Assembly (NCBI GenBank): GCA_006227775.1
Contig: SBFV01000223.1
Coordinates: forward strand, 1 to 7,523
From: Gammaproteobacteria bacterium
Lineage (GTDB): Bacteria > Pseudomonadota > Gammaproteobacteria > Chromatiales > Chromatiaceae
Direction: 5' to 3'
DNA: 7,523 bases
The notes under the pieces are model-generated. The model ran no database searches and was not told where the DNA came from. It worked only from the letters and a program-made list of their open reading frames with translations. Positions 1-6,626 of this stretch are shown piece by piece. Position numbers and translations under genes: made by a program. Every line of letters begins with the position of its first letter. The stretch's first letter is position 1.

Positions 1-84
1 AAGGAGGTCCTGGCAACCGCCGTCCGCGGGGGTGACGGAGGGACGGCGGATCAGCTCGGTGGCCAGGTCCAGGGTCGGTGTCAT
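1..84 (-). CDS. dapE: Succinyl-diaminopimelate desuccinylase DapE, N-terminal fragment
   Basis: Only the first 28 codons are inside the window; the gene continues beyond base 1. DapE is a zinc-dependent cytoplasmic amidohydrolase (M20 peptidase family, EC 3.5.1.18) that removes succinate from N-succinyl-LL-diaminopimelate, giving LL-diaminopimelate and succinate. The visible residues start MTPTLDLATELIRRPSVTP and continue with a DGGCQ stretch. I recognise this as the typical DapE N-terminus, where the RRPSVTP-D-GC pattern is strongly conserved. The metal ligands lie outside the window. I chose ATG at 84 because it aligns with the family start; an in-frame GTG three codons upstream (91-93) is an alternative, and no strong Shine-Dalgarno is seen for either. 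It lies 102 nt downstream of the yffB-like gene on the same strand and is probably the distal gene of the dapC-dapD-yffB-dapE cluster. Confidence 0.85.
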   Translation of the reverse strand, partial: MTPTLDLATELIRRPSVTPADGGCQDLL

Positions 85-100
85 GCTACTCACAGTCCAT

Positions 101-115
101 CCAGGCGGCGCCTGG
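101..115. other. Small inverted repeat upstream of dapE
   Basis: A perfect 6-bp inverted repeat (CCAGGC, 3-nt spacer, GCCTGG) lies 17 nt before the dapE ATG in the yffB-dapE spacer. No T-run follows on either strand, so it is not an intrinsic terminator. In the mRNA it would form a small stem just upstream of the dapE start, which lacks an obvious Shine-Dalgarno. A chance occurrence in GC-rich DNA is quite possible. Confidence 0.3.
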
Positions 116-186
116 AGAATGGGTCTAACGCAAGAGGATGCGGTCGAGGAAGGCGAGGTCGCCCCCGCAAGCGGCGAAGGTCTGGC

Positions 187-534
187 TCAGGTAGCGAGAA
201 TCTGCGCGTACGCCTCCGGGGAGAAACCCAGATGGCGGGCCTCCCCGCTGTCCAGCAAGGGGCGGCGGATGATGCCAGGGGTCGCCAGCATGACCTGGAT
301 GGCGCCTTCCTCGTCCAGCCCTGCCCGGACCTCCGGCGCCAGCTTGCGCCACAGCATGCCCTGGCGATTGATCAGCCGCTCCCAGCCCAGTTCGGCGACC
401 CAGGCTCGCAGCAGGGCCTCGTCCAACCCCTGTTTCTTGTAATCGTGGAACTCATAGGCGATGCCGTGCTCATCGAGCCAGTGGCGGGCCTTTTTCATGG
501 TGTCGCAGTGGGGAATGCCGTAGAGGCGGATCAT
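187..534 (-). CDS. yffB: ArsC/Spx-like thioredoxin-fold protein, YffB family
   Basis: A 115-residue cytoplasmic protein. It aligns by eye with E. coli YffB (118 residues): the N-terminus runs MIRLYGIPHCDTMKKA, followed by FHDYKKQGLD, ELGWERLINRQG, WRKL, IIRRPLL and a final LGFSPEAY. The fold is the arsenate-reductase/Spx thioredoxin fold with one active-site cysteine (Cys10, in HCDTMKKA). The family was described structurally as a possible glutathione-dependent thiol reductase, but its substrate is unknown, so arsenate reduction should not be assumed. ATG at 534 gives the family start. A GGAGG (546-550 on the minus strand) lies 11 nt upstream and sits at the edge of a REP-like repeat. The gene is between dapD (97 nt upstream) and dapE (102 nt downstream). 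Linkage of this family to dap genes recurs in gammaproteobacteria, which hints at a shared operon but not a known pathway role. Confidence 0.88.
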   Translation of the reverse strand: MIRLYGIPHCDTMKKARHWLDEHGIAYEFHDYKKQGLDEALLRAWVAELGWERLINRQGMLWRKLAPEVRAGLDEEGAIQVMLATPGIIRRPLLDSGEARHLGFSPEAYAQILAT

Positions 535-545
535 GGCAGCGGTAA

Positions 546-590
546 CCTCCCTCCCCTCTGGTGGGGGAGGGCTGGGGAGAGGGGGTGAAA
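546..590. repeat. GC-rich REP-like intergenic repeat with hairpin
   Basis: In the dapD-yffB spacer, CCCTCCCC (549-556) and GGGGAGGG (564-571) form a perfect 8-bp stem around a 7-nt loop, followed by CTGGGGAGAGGGGGTGAAA. On the minus strand it reads TTTCACCCCCTCTCCCCAGC and then a CCCTCCCC-type hairpin. This resembles a widespread class of C/T-rich, G/A-rich palindromic repeats found between genes in many proteobacteria. The stem starts inside the GGAGG that serves as ribosome binding site for the yffB-like gene, so a folded transcript could limit its translation. No T-run follows, so it is not a classical intrinsic terminator. Family assignment is from memory of the pattern; other copies in this genome cannot be seen here. 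Confidence 0.6.
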
Positions 591-631
591 GGTCAAAGGC
601 ATCCCATTGATGGGCCGATATATAGTCAGGC

Positions 632-1453
632 TCAGATATCCCGCAGCAGTTCGTTGATGCCGACCTTGCCCCGGGTGCGCTCGTCCACTTGTTTGATGAT
701 GACGGCGCAATAGAGGCTGTGGCTCCCGTCCTTGGCCGGCAGGTTGCCCGGCACGACCACCGCGCCGGCGGGGACGCGGCCGTAGAGGATATCGCCGGTC
801 TCGCGGTGGTAGATCTTGGTGCTGGCGCCGATGTAGACGCCCATGGAGATGACCGCCCCTTCCTCGACGATGACCCCCTCGACGATCTCGGAGCGGGCGC
901 CGATGAAGCAGTTGTCCTCGATGATGGTGGGGGCCGCCTGGACTGGCTCCAGGACGCCGCCGATGCCTACGCCGCCGGACAGATGCACGTTCTTGCCGAT
1001 CTGGGCGCAGGAGCCGACGGTGGCCCAGGTGTCGACCATGGTCCCGCTATCGACATAGGCGCCGATGTTGACGTAGGAGGGCATGAGGACGCAGCCGGGG
1101 GCGATGTAGGCCCCGCGCCGGGCGGTGGCTGGCGGCACCACCCGCACCCCGCCATCGCGAAAGTCGCGGCTGTTGAAGTCCTGATATTTGGAGGGGACCT
1201 TGTCGTAGTAGTTGGTGAAGCCGCCCTTCATGAAGACGTTGTCCTCGATGCGGAAGGACAGCAGGACCGCCTTCTTGATCCAGTCGTTCACCACCCAGGC
1301 GCCGTCGCGCTTCTCCGCCACCCGGATCTCGCCCCGGTCGAGGTGCTCGAGGGTAGCGAGGACGGCGTCACGGACCAGGGTCTCGACGCTGCGGGGGGTG
1401 ATCTCGGCGCGGCGCTCGAAGGCGGCTTCGATGATGGGGCGGTGGTCGCTCAT
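632..1453 (-). CDS. dapD: 2,3,4,5-tetrahydropyridine-2,6-dicarboxylate N-succinyltransferase DapD
   Basis: DapD (EC 2.3.1.117) transfers succinate from succinyl-CoA to tetrahydrodipicolinate, forming N-succinyl-2-amino-6-oxopimelate. This is the first step of the succinylase route to diaminopimelate and lysine in the cytoplasm. The 273-residue product matches the usual length (274 in E. coli). Residues about 1-100 are the helical N-terminal domain, including [23 protein letters not shown] sequence at 75-93. Residues about 105-235 carry the hexapeptide repeats of a left-handed beta helix (for example [43 protein letters not shown]). Asp141 and Glu189 fall at the positions reported as catalytic in the mycobacterial homologue; the short C-terminal region caps the helix. 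Start ATG 1453 has GGAG (1460-1463) six nt upstream. It lies 87 nt downstream of dapC on the same strand and acts in the step before it. Confidence 0.97.
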   Translation of the reverse strand: MSDHRPIIEAAFERRAEITPRSVETLVRDAVLATLEHLDRGEIRVAEKRDGAWVVNDWIKKAVLLSFRIEDNVFMKGGFTNYYDKVPSKYQDFNSRDFRDGGVRVVPPATARRGAYIAPGCVLMPSYVNIGAYVDSGTMVDTWATVGSCAQIGKNVHLSGGVGIGGVLEPVQAAPTIIEDNCFIGARSEIVEGVIVEEGAVISMGVYIGASTKIYHRETGDILYGRVPAGAVVVPGNLPAKDGSHSLYCAVIIKQVDERTRGKVGINELLRDI

Positions 1454-1513
1454 GGGCTACTCCATTGAGAAGGGCTGGGAATCGTGGTCAGGGAATGGGG
1501 ATGCAGTCAATCG

Positions 1514-1534
1514 CCGGCCAGGGGGATCGGCCGG
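1514..1534. other. Inverted repeat in the dapC-dapD spacer
   Basis: CCGGCC (1514-1519) and GGCCGG (1529-1534) form a perfect 6-bp stem around a 9-nt loop, just after the dapC stop. No T-run follows in the direction of transcription, so read-through into dapD is expected. It may be a mild RNA-stability element or chance in GC-rich sequence. Confidence 0.3.
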
Positions 1535-1540
1535 AGGAGA

Positions 1541-2743
1541 TCAGGGGGCCAGGGTTTCGACGTAACGCCGGATCCGCCAGGCGGCCTCGACGCATTCGTC
1601 CAGCGGGGCCACCAGGGCCAGCCGGACGCGGCCCGCGCCCGGATCGAAACCCGCCACCTCCCGGGACAGATAGGACCCGGGCAGGACGGTGACGTTGGCG
1701 GCGGCGAAGAGGTCGCGGGCGAAATCCGGGTCCGGGATAGGCGTCCGCGGCCACAGATAGAAGCCTCCCTCCGGCCGCTCCACCTTCAGGACCTCCGCCA
1801 GGATCGCCAGCACGGCGTCGAACTTGGCGCGATAGAGGGCGCGGTTCGCCACCACATGGGCCTCGTCCCCCCAAGCGGCGATACTGGCATACTGGTGCTG
1901 GACCGGCATGGCGCAGCCATGATAGGTGCGATAGTGGAAGAAGCGCTCGATGAGCTCGGCATCCCCGGCGACCAAACCGGAGCGCAGGCCGGGGACATTG
2001 GAGCGCTTGGACAGGCTGTGAAAGACCAGGCAATGGCGGTAGTCGGTATGCCCCATGGCCGCGGCGGCCTGGAGCAGGCCCACCGGCGGCCGGGACTCCT
2101 CGTCGTAGAGCTCCGCGTAACACTCGTCGGCGGCGATGACGAAGTCGAACTCCCGGGCCAGTTCGATCAAGCGTTGCAGGATCGGCTGAGGGATCACCGC
2201 ACCGGTGGGATTGCCGGGGGAACAGAGGTATAGCATCTGGCAGCGGCGCCAGGTGTCGGCGTCCACCGCGGCGAAGTCCGGGATATAGCCCTGCTCCGAC
2301 CGGCAGGGGAGGTAACTGGGCTCGGCCCCGGCCAGCAAGGCCGCCCCTTCGTAGATCTGATAGAAGGGGTTGGGCATCAGCACCAGGGGCTGGCGCGACC
2401 GGTCCACCAGGGCCTGGGGCAGGGCGAAGAGGCCCTCGCGGGTGCCGTTGAGAGGGAGGATCTGCCGCTCCGGGTCCAGGCCGCCATCGGGCAGCCCGTA
2501 GCGCCGGCGCAGCCAGTCGGCCATGGCCTGGCGCAGAGCCGGCAGGCCCCGGGTCGTGGGGTAGCTGGCCAGCAGATGCAGGTGGGCGATCAGCGTCTCG
2601 GTGATGAATTCCGGCGTCGGGTGCTTGGGCTCACCGATGGACAGGGCGATGGGGCTCAGTCCCGGGGGTGGCCGCACCCCGGCCTTGAGGCTCGCGAGCT
2701 TTTCGAAGGGGTAGGGTTGGAGCCTGGCCAGATCGGGATTCAT
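1541..2743 (-). CDS. dapC: N-succinyldiaminopimelate aminotransferase DapC
   Basis: DapC (EC 2.6.1.17) is a PLP-dependent aminotransferase. It uses glutamate to convert N-succinyl-2-amino-6-oxopimelate to N-succinyl-LL-diaminopimelate, the step between DapD and DapE. With the chosen start it has 400 residues and begins MNPDLARLQPYPFEKL, the characteristic N-terminus of the proteobacterial DapC group, followed by IALSIGEPKHPTP. Fold-type I aminotransferase marks are present: CSPGNPTG (Asn178), AADECY (Asp206), SLSKR with the PLP-binding Lys246, PGLRSG, and the carboxylate-binding Arg374 in GRVRLAL. The reading frame stays open 96 nt further upstream to a GTG at 2839, adding 32 Arg/Ser/Thr-rich residues with no family similarity; ATG 2743 is preferred although no clear Shine-Dalgarno precedes it. 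It is the first gene of the dap cluster, divergent from the VOC gene. Confidence 0.93.
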   Translation of the reverse strand: MNPDLARLQPYPFEKLASLKAGVRPPPGLSPIALSIGEPKHPTPEFITETLIAHLHLLASYPTTRGLPALRQAMADWLRRRYGLPDGGLDPERQILPLNGTREGLFALPQALVDRSRQPLVLMPNPFYQIYEGAALLAGAEPSYLPCRSEQGYIPDFAAVDADTWRRCQMLYLCSPGNPTGAVIPQPILQRLIELAREFDFVIAADECYAELYDEESRPPVGLLQAAAAMGHTDYRHCLVFHSLSKRSNVPGLRSGLVAGDAELIERFFHYRTYHGCAMPVQHQYASIAAWGDEAHVVANRALYRAKFDAVLAILAEVLKVERPEGGFYLWPRTPIPDPDFARDLFAAANVTVLPGSYLSREVAGFDPGAGRVRLALVAPLDECVEAAWRIRRYVETLAP

Positions 2744-2865
2744 GCGCAAGGTGATGGTCACTCGGGTTGCGGCGGGGGTCCGCCTGACCCTGCTCGACGG
2801 TGATGCTGAAGTTCGGTGGCGGGAGGAATGGACCGTCACTACCCAGGGAGGGCTTGAATTGGATT

Positions 2866-2874
2866 AGTATACCA
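2866..2874 (-). promoter_or_regulatory. Extended -10 promoter candidate for the dap operon
   Basis: Read on the minus strand this is TGGTATACT: a TGn extension plus TATACT, matching the sigma-70 -10 consensus at five of six bases. No good -35 is seen, as is usual for extended -10 promoters. Initiation would fall near 2859, giving a 5' leader of about 115 nt before the dapC ATG. It lies immediately beside the start of the divergent VOC gene, so upstream promoter contacts would sit inside that gene's coding sequence. Confidence 0.45.
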
Positions 2875-2878
2875 GTCT

Positions 2879-3286
2879 ATGTCAGACATCCTGGGTATTC
2901 ACCATGCCAGCCTGCTGGTCGCGGACACCGCCCGCGCCCTGGTCTTCTATCGCGACCTGCTGGGCCTGGAGGTCATGGACGAACGGCCGGATCTAGGCTT
3001 TCCCGGTGCCTGGCTGCGGGTCGGGGCGCAGCAGATCCACCTGCTGGAATTGCCCAACCCCGACCCCATCCTCGGCCGCCCCGCCCATGGCGGGCGGGAC
3101 CGCCATCTCGCCCTGCAAGTCCGGGATCTCGCCTCCATCGCCGCCCGCCTGGAGGCCGCTGGCGTTGCCTACCGCCGCAGCCGCTCGGGCCGCGCGGCCC
3201 TGTTCTGCCGCGATCCTGACGCCAATACCCTGGAGTTCATCCCGGCCGGGGAGGATGAGAGACCCGGGAAACCACAGGTGGATTAG
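2879..3286 (+). CDS. VOC-superfamily (glyoxalase-fold) metalloprotein
   Basis: A 135-residue single-module vicinal oxygen chelate protein of the glyoxalase/bleomycin-resistance/dioxygenase fold, probably cytoplasmic. It shows the two beta-alpha-beta-beta-beta halves. The first is IHHASLLVADTARALVFYRD (7-26) through QQIHLLEL (51-58); the second is RHLALQV (75-81) through NTLEFI (116-121). Likely metal ligands at the family positions are His9 (or His8), Glu57, His76 and Glu119, so a functional metal site is expected. The RDPDAN-LEF ending is typical of this group. VOC proteins range from isomerases to thiol transferases and dioxygenases, so the substrate cannot be named. ATG 2879 is the only sensible start, but no Shine-Dalgarno lies at normal distance (the nearest GGGAGGG is 26 nt upstream), so translation may be leaderless or weak. 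The gene is divergent from dapC and convergent with the RDD gene 41 nt downstream. Confidence 0.9.
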   Translation: MSDILGIHHASLLVADTARALVFYRDLLGLEVMDERPDLGFPGAWLRVGAQQIHLLELPNPDPILGRPAHGGRDRHLALQVRDLASIAARLEAAGVAYRRSRSGRAALFCRDPDANTLEFIPAGEDERPGKPQVD

Positions 3287-3327
3287 CGATGGCGACGGAT
3301 CCCCGGCAACCCCTGGCTGGCGACTCC

Positions 3328-3786
3328 TCACCGGGCTTTTGGGGGCAGGAGGCGGGGGCGGGTAGCGGAGAGGCGGTCATGGGGGGCGAGGCCCTCCCGG
3401 TCGAACGGGACCCAGAAGATGCCCAAGGGGGCCGGGATTAGGGTGGACCAGAGCAACCGGCGGCGGACGTCACTCCCGGTCAGGGGCTGGCCGTCGGCCC
3501 GCACCAGACCGAAGCGCCAGGCCCGCATCCCCAGGGTCTGACCACCGTGGCGCCAGAAATAGGCGAAAAAGCCATAGCCGACCAGCAGCAGATAGAGTTG
3601 AAAGAGGAGCCGCGGCCAGCCCTCGAGCCGGATTTCGCTGCTGGTGAGGGCCGAGGCGGGGATGATCACCAGGGTCGCGGCCAGCAACAGCATCCCAAAG
3701 AGCAGGATCAGGTCATACAGCAAGGCGGCGAGCCGCCGAAGCAGACCGGGGGGGCGGGTCGGGGAGAGGTCGGCGGCAGTAGCCAA
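3328..3786 (-). CDS. RDD-family small membrane protein
   Basis: A 152-residue inner-membrane protein of the RDD family, whose molecular role is mostly unknown (some members are linked to ion transport). After a short cytoplasmic start, RPPGLLRRLAALLYDLILL supplies the conserved Arg (17/18) and Asp25 at the front of TM1 (about 20-43). TM2 spans about 60-78. Next comes the family signature FWRHGGQTLGMRAW (77-90), then a third hydrophobic stretch (about 111-128) and a C-terminal PHDRLSATR (135-143) matching the usual HDRLSGT motif. I chose TTG at 3786 because GGAG (3793-3796 on the minus strand) lies six nt upstream and the length fits the family. The frame stays open for 105 more codons upstream, including an ATG at 3966, but that extension looks like non-protein sequence. 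It is convergent with the VOC gene and divergent from the kinase. Confidence 0.85.
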   Translation of the reverse strand: MATAADLSPTRPPGLLRRLAALLYDLILLFGMLLLAATLVIIPASALTSSEIRLEGWPRLLFQLYLLLVGYGFFAYFWRHGGQTLGMRAWRFGLVRADGQPLTGSDVRRRLLWSTLIPAPLGIFWVPFDREGLAPHDRLSATRPRLLPPKAR

Positions 3787-3792
3787 GGGGGG

Positions 3793-3796
3793 CTCC
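3793..3796 (-). promoter_or_regulatory. Shine-Dalgarno deciding a TTG start for the RDD gene
   Basis: GGAG on the minus strand, separated by six C residues from a TTG codon at 3784-3786. This supports TTG initiation, because no ATG or GTG lies at a family-consistent position. The upstream ATG at 3966 would add 60 residues not expected in the family. Confidence 0.5.
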
Positions 3797-3984
3797 GAGT
3801 AGCGGGAAGACGAGGATGGCCGGCATGGGCGAAAGGCAATGCCCCCATTTTCCCAGGAAAGGGGCGAAGCGTCATGCCCATGGGGCCCCTTGCCCCTTGG
3901 CCACGCCTCCCCCACCCCTTCTCGCCGCCATGGTCGGCTCTCGCGGGCCAGACTGAGCACCGACATACCGCGGCGAACATCCTC

Positions 3985-4006
3985 CCCGGGCGGATGAGCG
4001 CCCGGG
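3985..4006. promoter_or_regulatory. Perfect inverted repeat upstream of the kinase gene
   Basis: CCCGGGCG (3985-3992) and CGCCCGGG (3999-4006) form a perfect 8-bp dyad with a 6-nt spacer, ending 24 nt before the kinase start. A -10-like GATAAT follows directly. The dyad therefore covers the expected -35 region, where a dimeric DNA-binding protein could act on kinase transcription. The other 160 nt or so of this RDD-kinase spacer shows nothing I can assign. Confidence 0.4.
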
Positions 4007-4011
4007 ATAAT
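4006..4011 (+). promoter_or_regulatory. Possible -10 box for the kinase gene
   Basis: GATAAT matches the sigma-70 -10 consensus TATAAT at five of six positions and lies 19 nt before the GTG start. No acceptable -35 is seen at 17 nt spacing (that position is within the dyad at 3985-4006). Transcription would begin near 4018, giving a leader of only about 13 nt. Confidence 0.3.
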
Positions 4012-4030
4012 CAGCCATGAGTGCCGGGCC

Positions 4031-6601
4031 GTGATTCGCATCGATCTCAAACCCATCCTCTTTCGCCTGCTGCGTGGCGTGCCCATGCCCCTTATCGCCA
4101 TTATGGTGGGGCTGGCCGCCGGTCTGCTCGTCTGGGGGGTCCTGGAACAGATCCAAAGCGAGCAGTTGGCGCGGATCTTCGGACAGGAACTTGAATCCCG
4201 CCTGGATCAACGCGCCCGGGAGAGCCTGATGCGCTTCGATCAGTATCTTTCCCAGTACGCGGCGGCGACCCGGTTGGTCGCCCATCACCGTCGCCTGGCC
4301 GAATACCCGGCGCCTCGCGCCTGGAAGCCCGGCGAGACCTTCGCGCCGCGCCATCATGCGGACACCAAGCCCCGCTGGTTGCCGGATTACCTCGAACGGG
4401 ATGGTCTCCTGCCGCCCAGTCAGGTGCTGCTGGTCGATGCCGCCGGGGAGGTGAGGGAGCTGTACACCCGGGACCAGTCCCCCTTACCCGCCGATCTGGC
4501 CCGCGGGGTGGAACCTCACCTTCGCCATGACCGGGAGGTGCGCACCGTCCTGACGACCCTGGACAACCAACCCTTCCTGGTGGTCACCAGCGCCATCGAG
4601 GATCGCCAGGGAGAGCCCATCGGTAGCTTGGTGGTCCTCGTGCCCCTGGATGAGCGTTTTCTCCTGGCCTCTCAGCGAGGTCTGCTGGCCCCGGACAGCG
4701 CCATCGCCCTGGTGAACGCGGACGATCAGCGGATTCTGGTCAGCATGGACCCCTCCTGGTTGACCATCGGCAGCCCCCTGTCCCAGTGGCGCCACGATTA
4801 CCAGGTCACCTCCCAATCCCTCTTGGGTTATGAAGGTTCGGATCTCAATCTGCTCTTCACCACCCTGGTGTCCTACGCCAGCATGGAACGGATGTCCCGT
4901 CACGTGGGGATCTTCGAACGGCGCCAGCGGGGTATCGCCGCCCTGGTTTTCATCACCACCTTCACCCTGGTCATCTACCTGGTCTCGGCGCGGCTCAACA
5001 AGGTGATGCGGCGCCTGTCGGGCTTTGCCCGCCGCGCCCTGGAGATCGAGGACCCCGGTTTCAGTCAGGGGGCCAACCAGTTGATCCTGCTCGAGGACTG
5101 GGTCCAGCAGTTCACCCAGTTGGTTCTGCGGGCGCGGGAAGAAACCAGCCGCCGCCACGAGATCGAGATGCGGGAGAGCGAGGCCCTGAAGGCGGCGGTC
5201 ATGGAGGCGGCCCTGGATGCCATCGTCACCCTTGACCGCCACGGGCGGGTCCGTGAGCTCAATCCCACCACCGAGAGGATCTTCGGCTATGGTCGCGAGC
5301 AGGTCCTGGGGCAGAGTTTCAGCCGCCTCCTGCTGGCGGGTTCGGCCCGGGCCAACTTCTACGCCCTGCTGCGGGAGGCGCGCCGTGCCCAGCGCCAGCG
5401 TAGGGAGCCCCAGACCCGCAGCGAGCTTCTGGCGCGGCGGGCCGATGGTGGGTTGGTGCCCCTGGAGGTCTCCGTCGTCCCCATCGAGCTGGAGGATGAG
5501 CTGTTCTATACCCTGTATCTCCACGACATCACCCAGCGCCGGGCCCGGGATCGGGAGATACGCAGTCTGGCCGGCTTCGCCAGCGAGAGTCCCATCCCCA
5601 TGCTGCGGGTCAGCCCCGGGGGGCGTCTGCTCTACGCCAACCGCGCCAGCGAGCCCCTGCTCGCGACCTGGACGGCGGAGGGGGCCAGCGCCCTGCCGTC
5701 GGCCTGGCTGGTGCAGGCCCGCGAGGCCCTGTCCGCGGGTCATCAGCGGGAGGCCGAGTTTCACGCCGGGGACCGGATCTATTCCAGCCTCTTCTTTCCG
5801 GTGAGCGAACTGGGTTATGTCAACGTCTACGCCCGCGATATCACCGCGGTGCGCCGCGCCGAACAGGAACTGCGCCGCCACCAGGCGGAACTGGTCCATG
5901 TCTGTCGGCTCAGCACCATGGGCGAGGTGGCCACCGGCATGGCCCACGAGCTCAATCAGCCCCTGGCGGCCATCTCCAACTACGCCAGCGGCTGCGGCCG
6001 CCGGCTGCGCGGGGGTAACGCGGAGCCGGAGGAGCTGGCCCAGGCCATGGACCGAATCGGCACTCAGGCCCGGCGGGCGGGGGAGATCATCAAGCGTCTG
6101 CGCGCCCTGGTGGGCAAGCAGGCGCCCGTGCGGGCGCGGGTGGATCTCAACGATCTGCTGGCGGAAGTGAGCGCCTTCGCCGAGTTCGAGATCGCCAAGG
6201 CGGGTCTGAGCGTCGAACTGGACCTGGCCGAGGAGGCGATTTCGGTCCTGGTGGACCGGGTGCAGATCGAACAGGTGCTGTTGAACTTGATACGCAACGC
6301 CCTGGACGCCCTGGAGGAGGTGCCGATCGAGCGGCGCCGGCTCGCCTTACGCGCCCGGACCGAGAACGGCTGGGCGCTGGCCCTGGTCGAGGACAGCGGT
6401 CCGGGTATCGCCCCGGAAGTCATGGCGCGGCTCTTCGACCCCTTCTTCACCACCAAGATCAACGGCATGGGGATGGGCCTGCCCATCAGTCAGACCATCC
6501 TCGACAATCATGGCGGTAAACTGAGCGTCAGTTCCGAGGTGGGCGCCGGCACCTGCTTTCAGGTACGCTTGCCCCTGTCGCGGACAGCCGGGGAGGCTTG
6601 A
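4031..6601 (+). CDS. Membrane sensor histidine kinase with tandem PAS domains
   Basis: An 856-residue hybrid-free histidine kinase. TM1 is at about 18-38 and TM2 at about 301-320, flanking a periplasmic sensor of about 260 residues. The sensor has a long leading helix (about 41-90) and two apparent PAS-like beta modules (VLLVDAAGEVRELY at 132-145; IALVNADDQRILVS at 225-238), suggesting a double-Cache type fold. A linker (321-380) leads to PAS1 (about 382-500, ending LYLHDITQRRA) and PAS2 (about 506-605, ending VYARDITAVRRA). HisKA carries the phosphoacceptor His639 in GMAHELNQPL. The ATPase domain has the N box with Asn756, G1 DSGPGI (788-793), FFTTK (805-809) and G2 GMGMGLPIS. The HELNQPL type pairs with FixJ-family regulators, as found downstream. 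GTG 4031 is the only usual start codon before TM1, because an in-frame stop lies at 3995; no strong Shine-Dalgarno precedes it, and ATG 4085 would cut into TM1. The signal is unknown; no flavin-type PAS cysteine motif was seen. Confidence 0.93.
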   Translation: MIRIDLKPILFRLLRGVPMPLIAIMVGLAAGLLVWGVLEQIQSEQLARIFGQELESRLDQRARESLMRFDQYLSQYAAATRLVAHHRRLAEYPAPRAWKPGETFAPRHHADTKPRWLPDYLERDGLLPPSQVLLVDAAGEVRELYTRDQSPLPADLARGVEPHLRHDREVRTVLTTLDNQPFLVVTSAIEDRQGEPIGSLVVLVPLDERFLLASQRGLLAPDSAIALVNADDQRILVSMDPSWLTIGSPLSQWRHDYQVTSQSLLGYEGSDLNLLFTTLVSYASMERMSRHVGIFERRQRGIAALVFITTFTLVIYLVSARLNKVMRRLSGFARRALEIEDPGFSQGANQLILLEDWVQQFTQLVLRAREETSRRHEIEMRESEALKAAVMEAALDAIVTLDRHGRVRELNPTTERIFGYGREQVLGQSFSRLLLAGSARANFYALLREARRAQRQRREPQTRSELLARRADGGLVPLEVSVVPIELEDELFYTLYLHDITQRRARDREIRSLAGFASESPIPMLRVSPGGRLLYANRASEPLLATWTAEGASALPSAWLVQAREALSAGHQREAEFHAGDRIYSSLFFPVSELGYVNVYARDITAVRRAEQELRRHQAELVHVCRLSTMGEVATGMAHELNQPLAAISNYASGCGRRLRGGNAEPEELAQAMDRIGTQARRAGEIIKRLRALVGKQAPVRARVDLNDLLAEVSAFAEFEIAKAGLSVELDLAEEAISVLVDRVQIEQVLLNLIRNALDALEEVPIERRRLALRARTENGWALALVEDSGPGIAPEVMARLFDPFFTTKINGMGMGLPISQTILDNHGGKLSVSSEVGAGTCFQVRLPLSRTAGEA

Positions 6602-6626
6602 GCGCCCGGTGATTCAGGCTGGGGCT

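Noticed and set aside
125..352. 75-codon minus-strand frame extending past the yffB stop
   Set aside because: It mostly overlaps the yffB-like gene in another frame and shows no motif; likely chance.
689..1468. 259-codon plus-strand open frame over dapD
   Set aside because: Its product is a Gly/Asp/Ala/Val-rich shadow of the DapD beta-helix codons; DapD on the other strand is certain.
2744..2839. 32-residue N-terminal extension of DapC from GTG 2839
   Set aside because: Arg/Ser/Thr-rich sequence without family similarity; MNPDL at 2743 is the normal DapC start. The missing Shine-Dalgarno at 2743 leaves slight doubt.
3287..3327. Possible terminator between the convergent VOC and RDD genes
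   Set aside because: There is a short CTTTTG run but no adequate GC stem before it in either direction.
3787..4101. N-terminal extension of the RDD frame toward and into the kinase gene
   Set aside because: The sequence does not resemble protein, overlaps the kinase start region, and exceeds family length.
4484..5947. 487-codon open frame on the minus strand inside the kinase gene
   Set aside because: It is antisense to well-conserved PAS/HisKA sequence, has no recognisable domain, and is explained by high GC at codon third positions.
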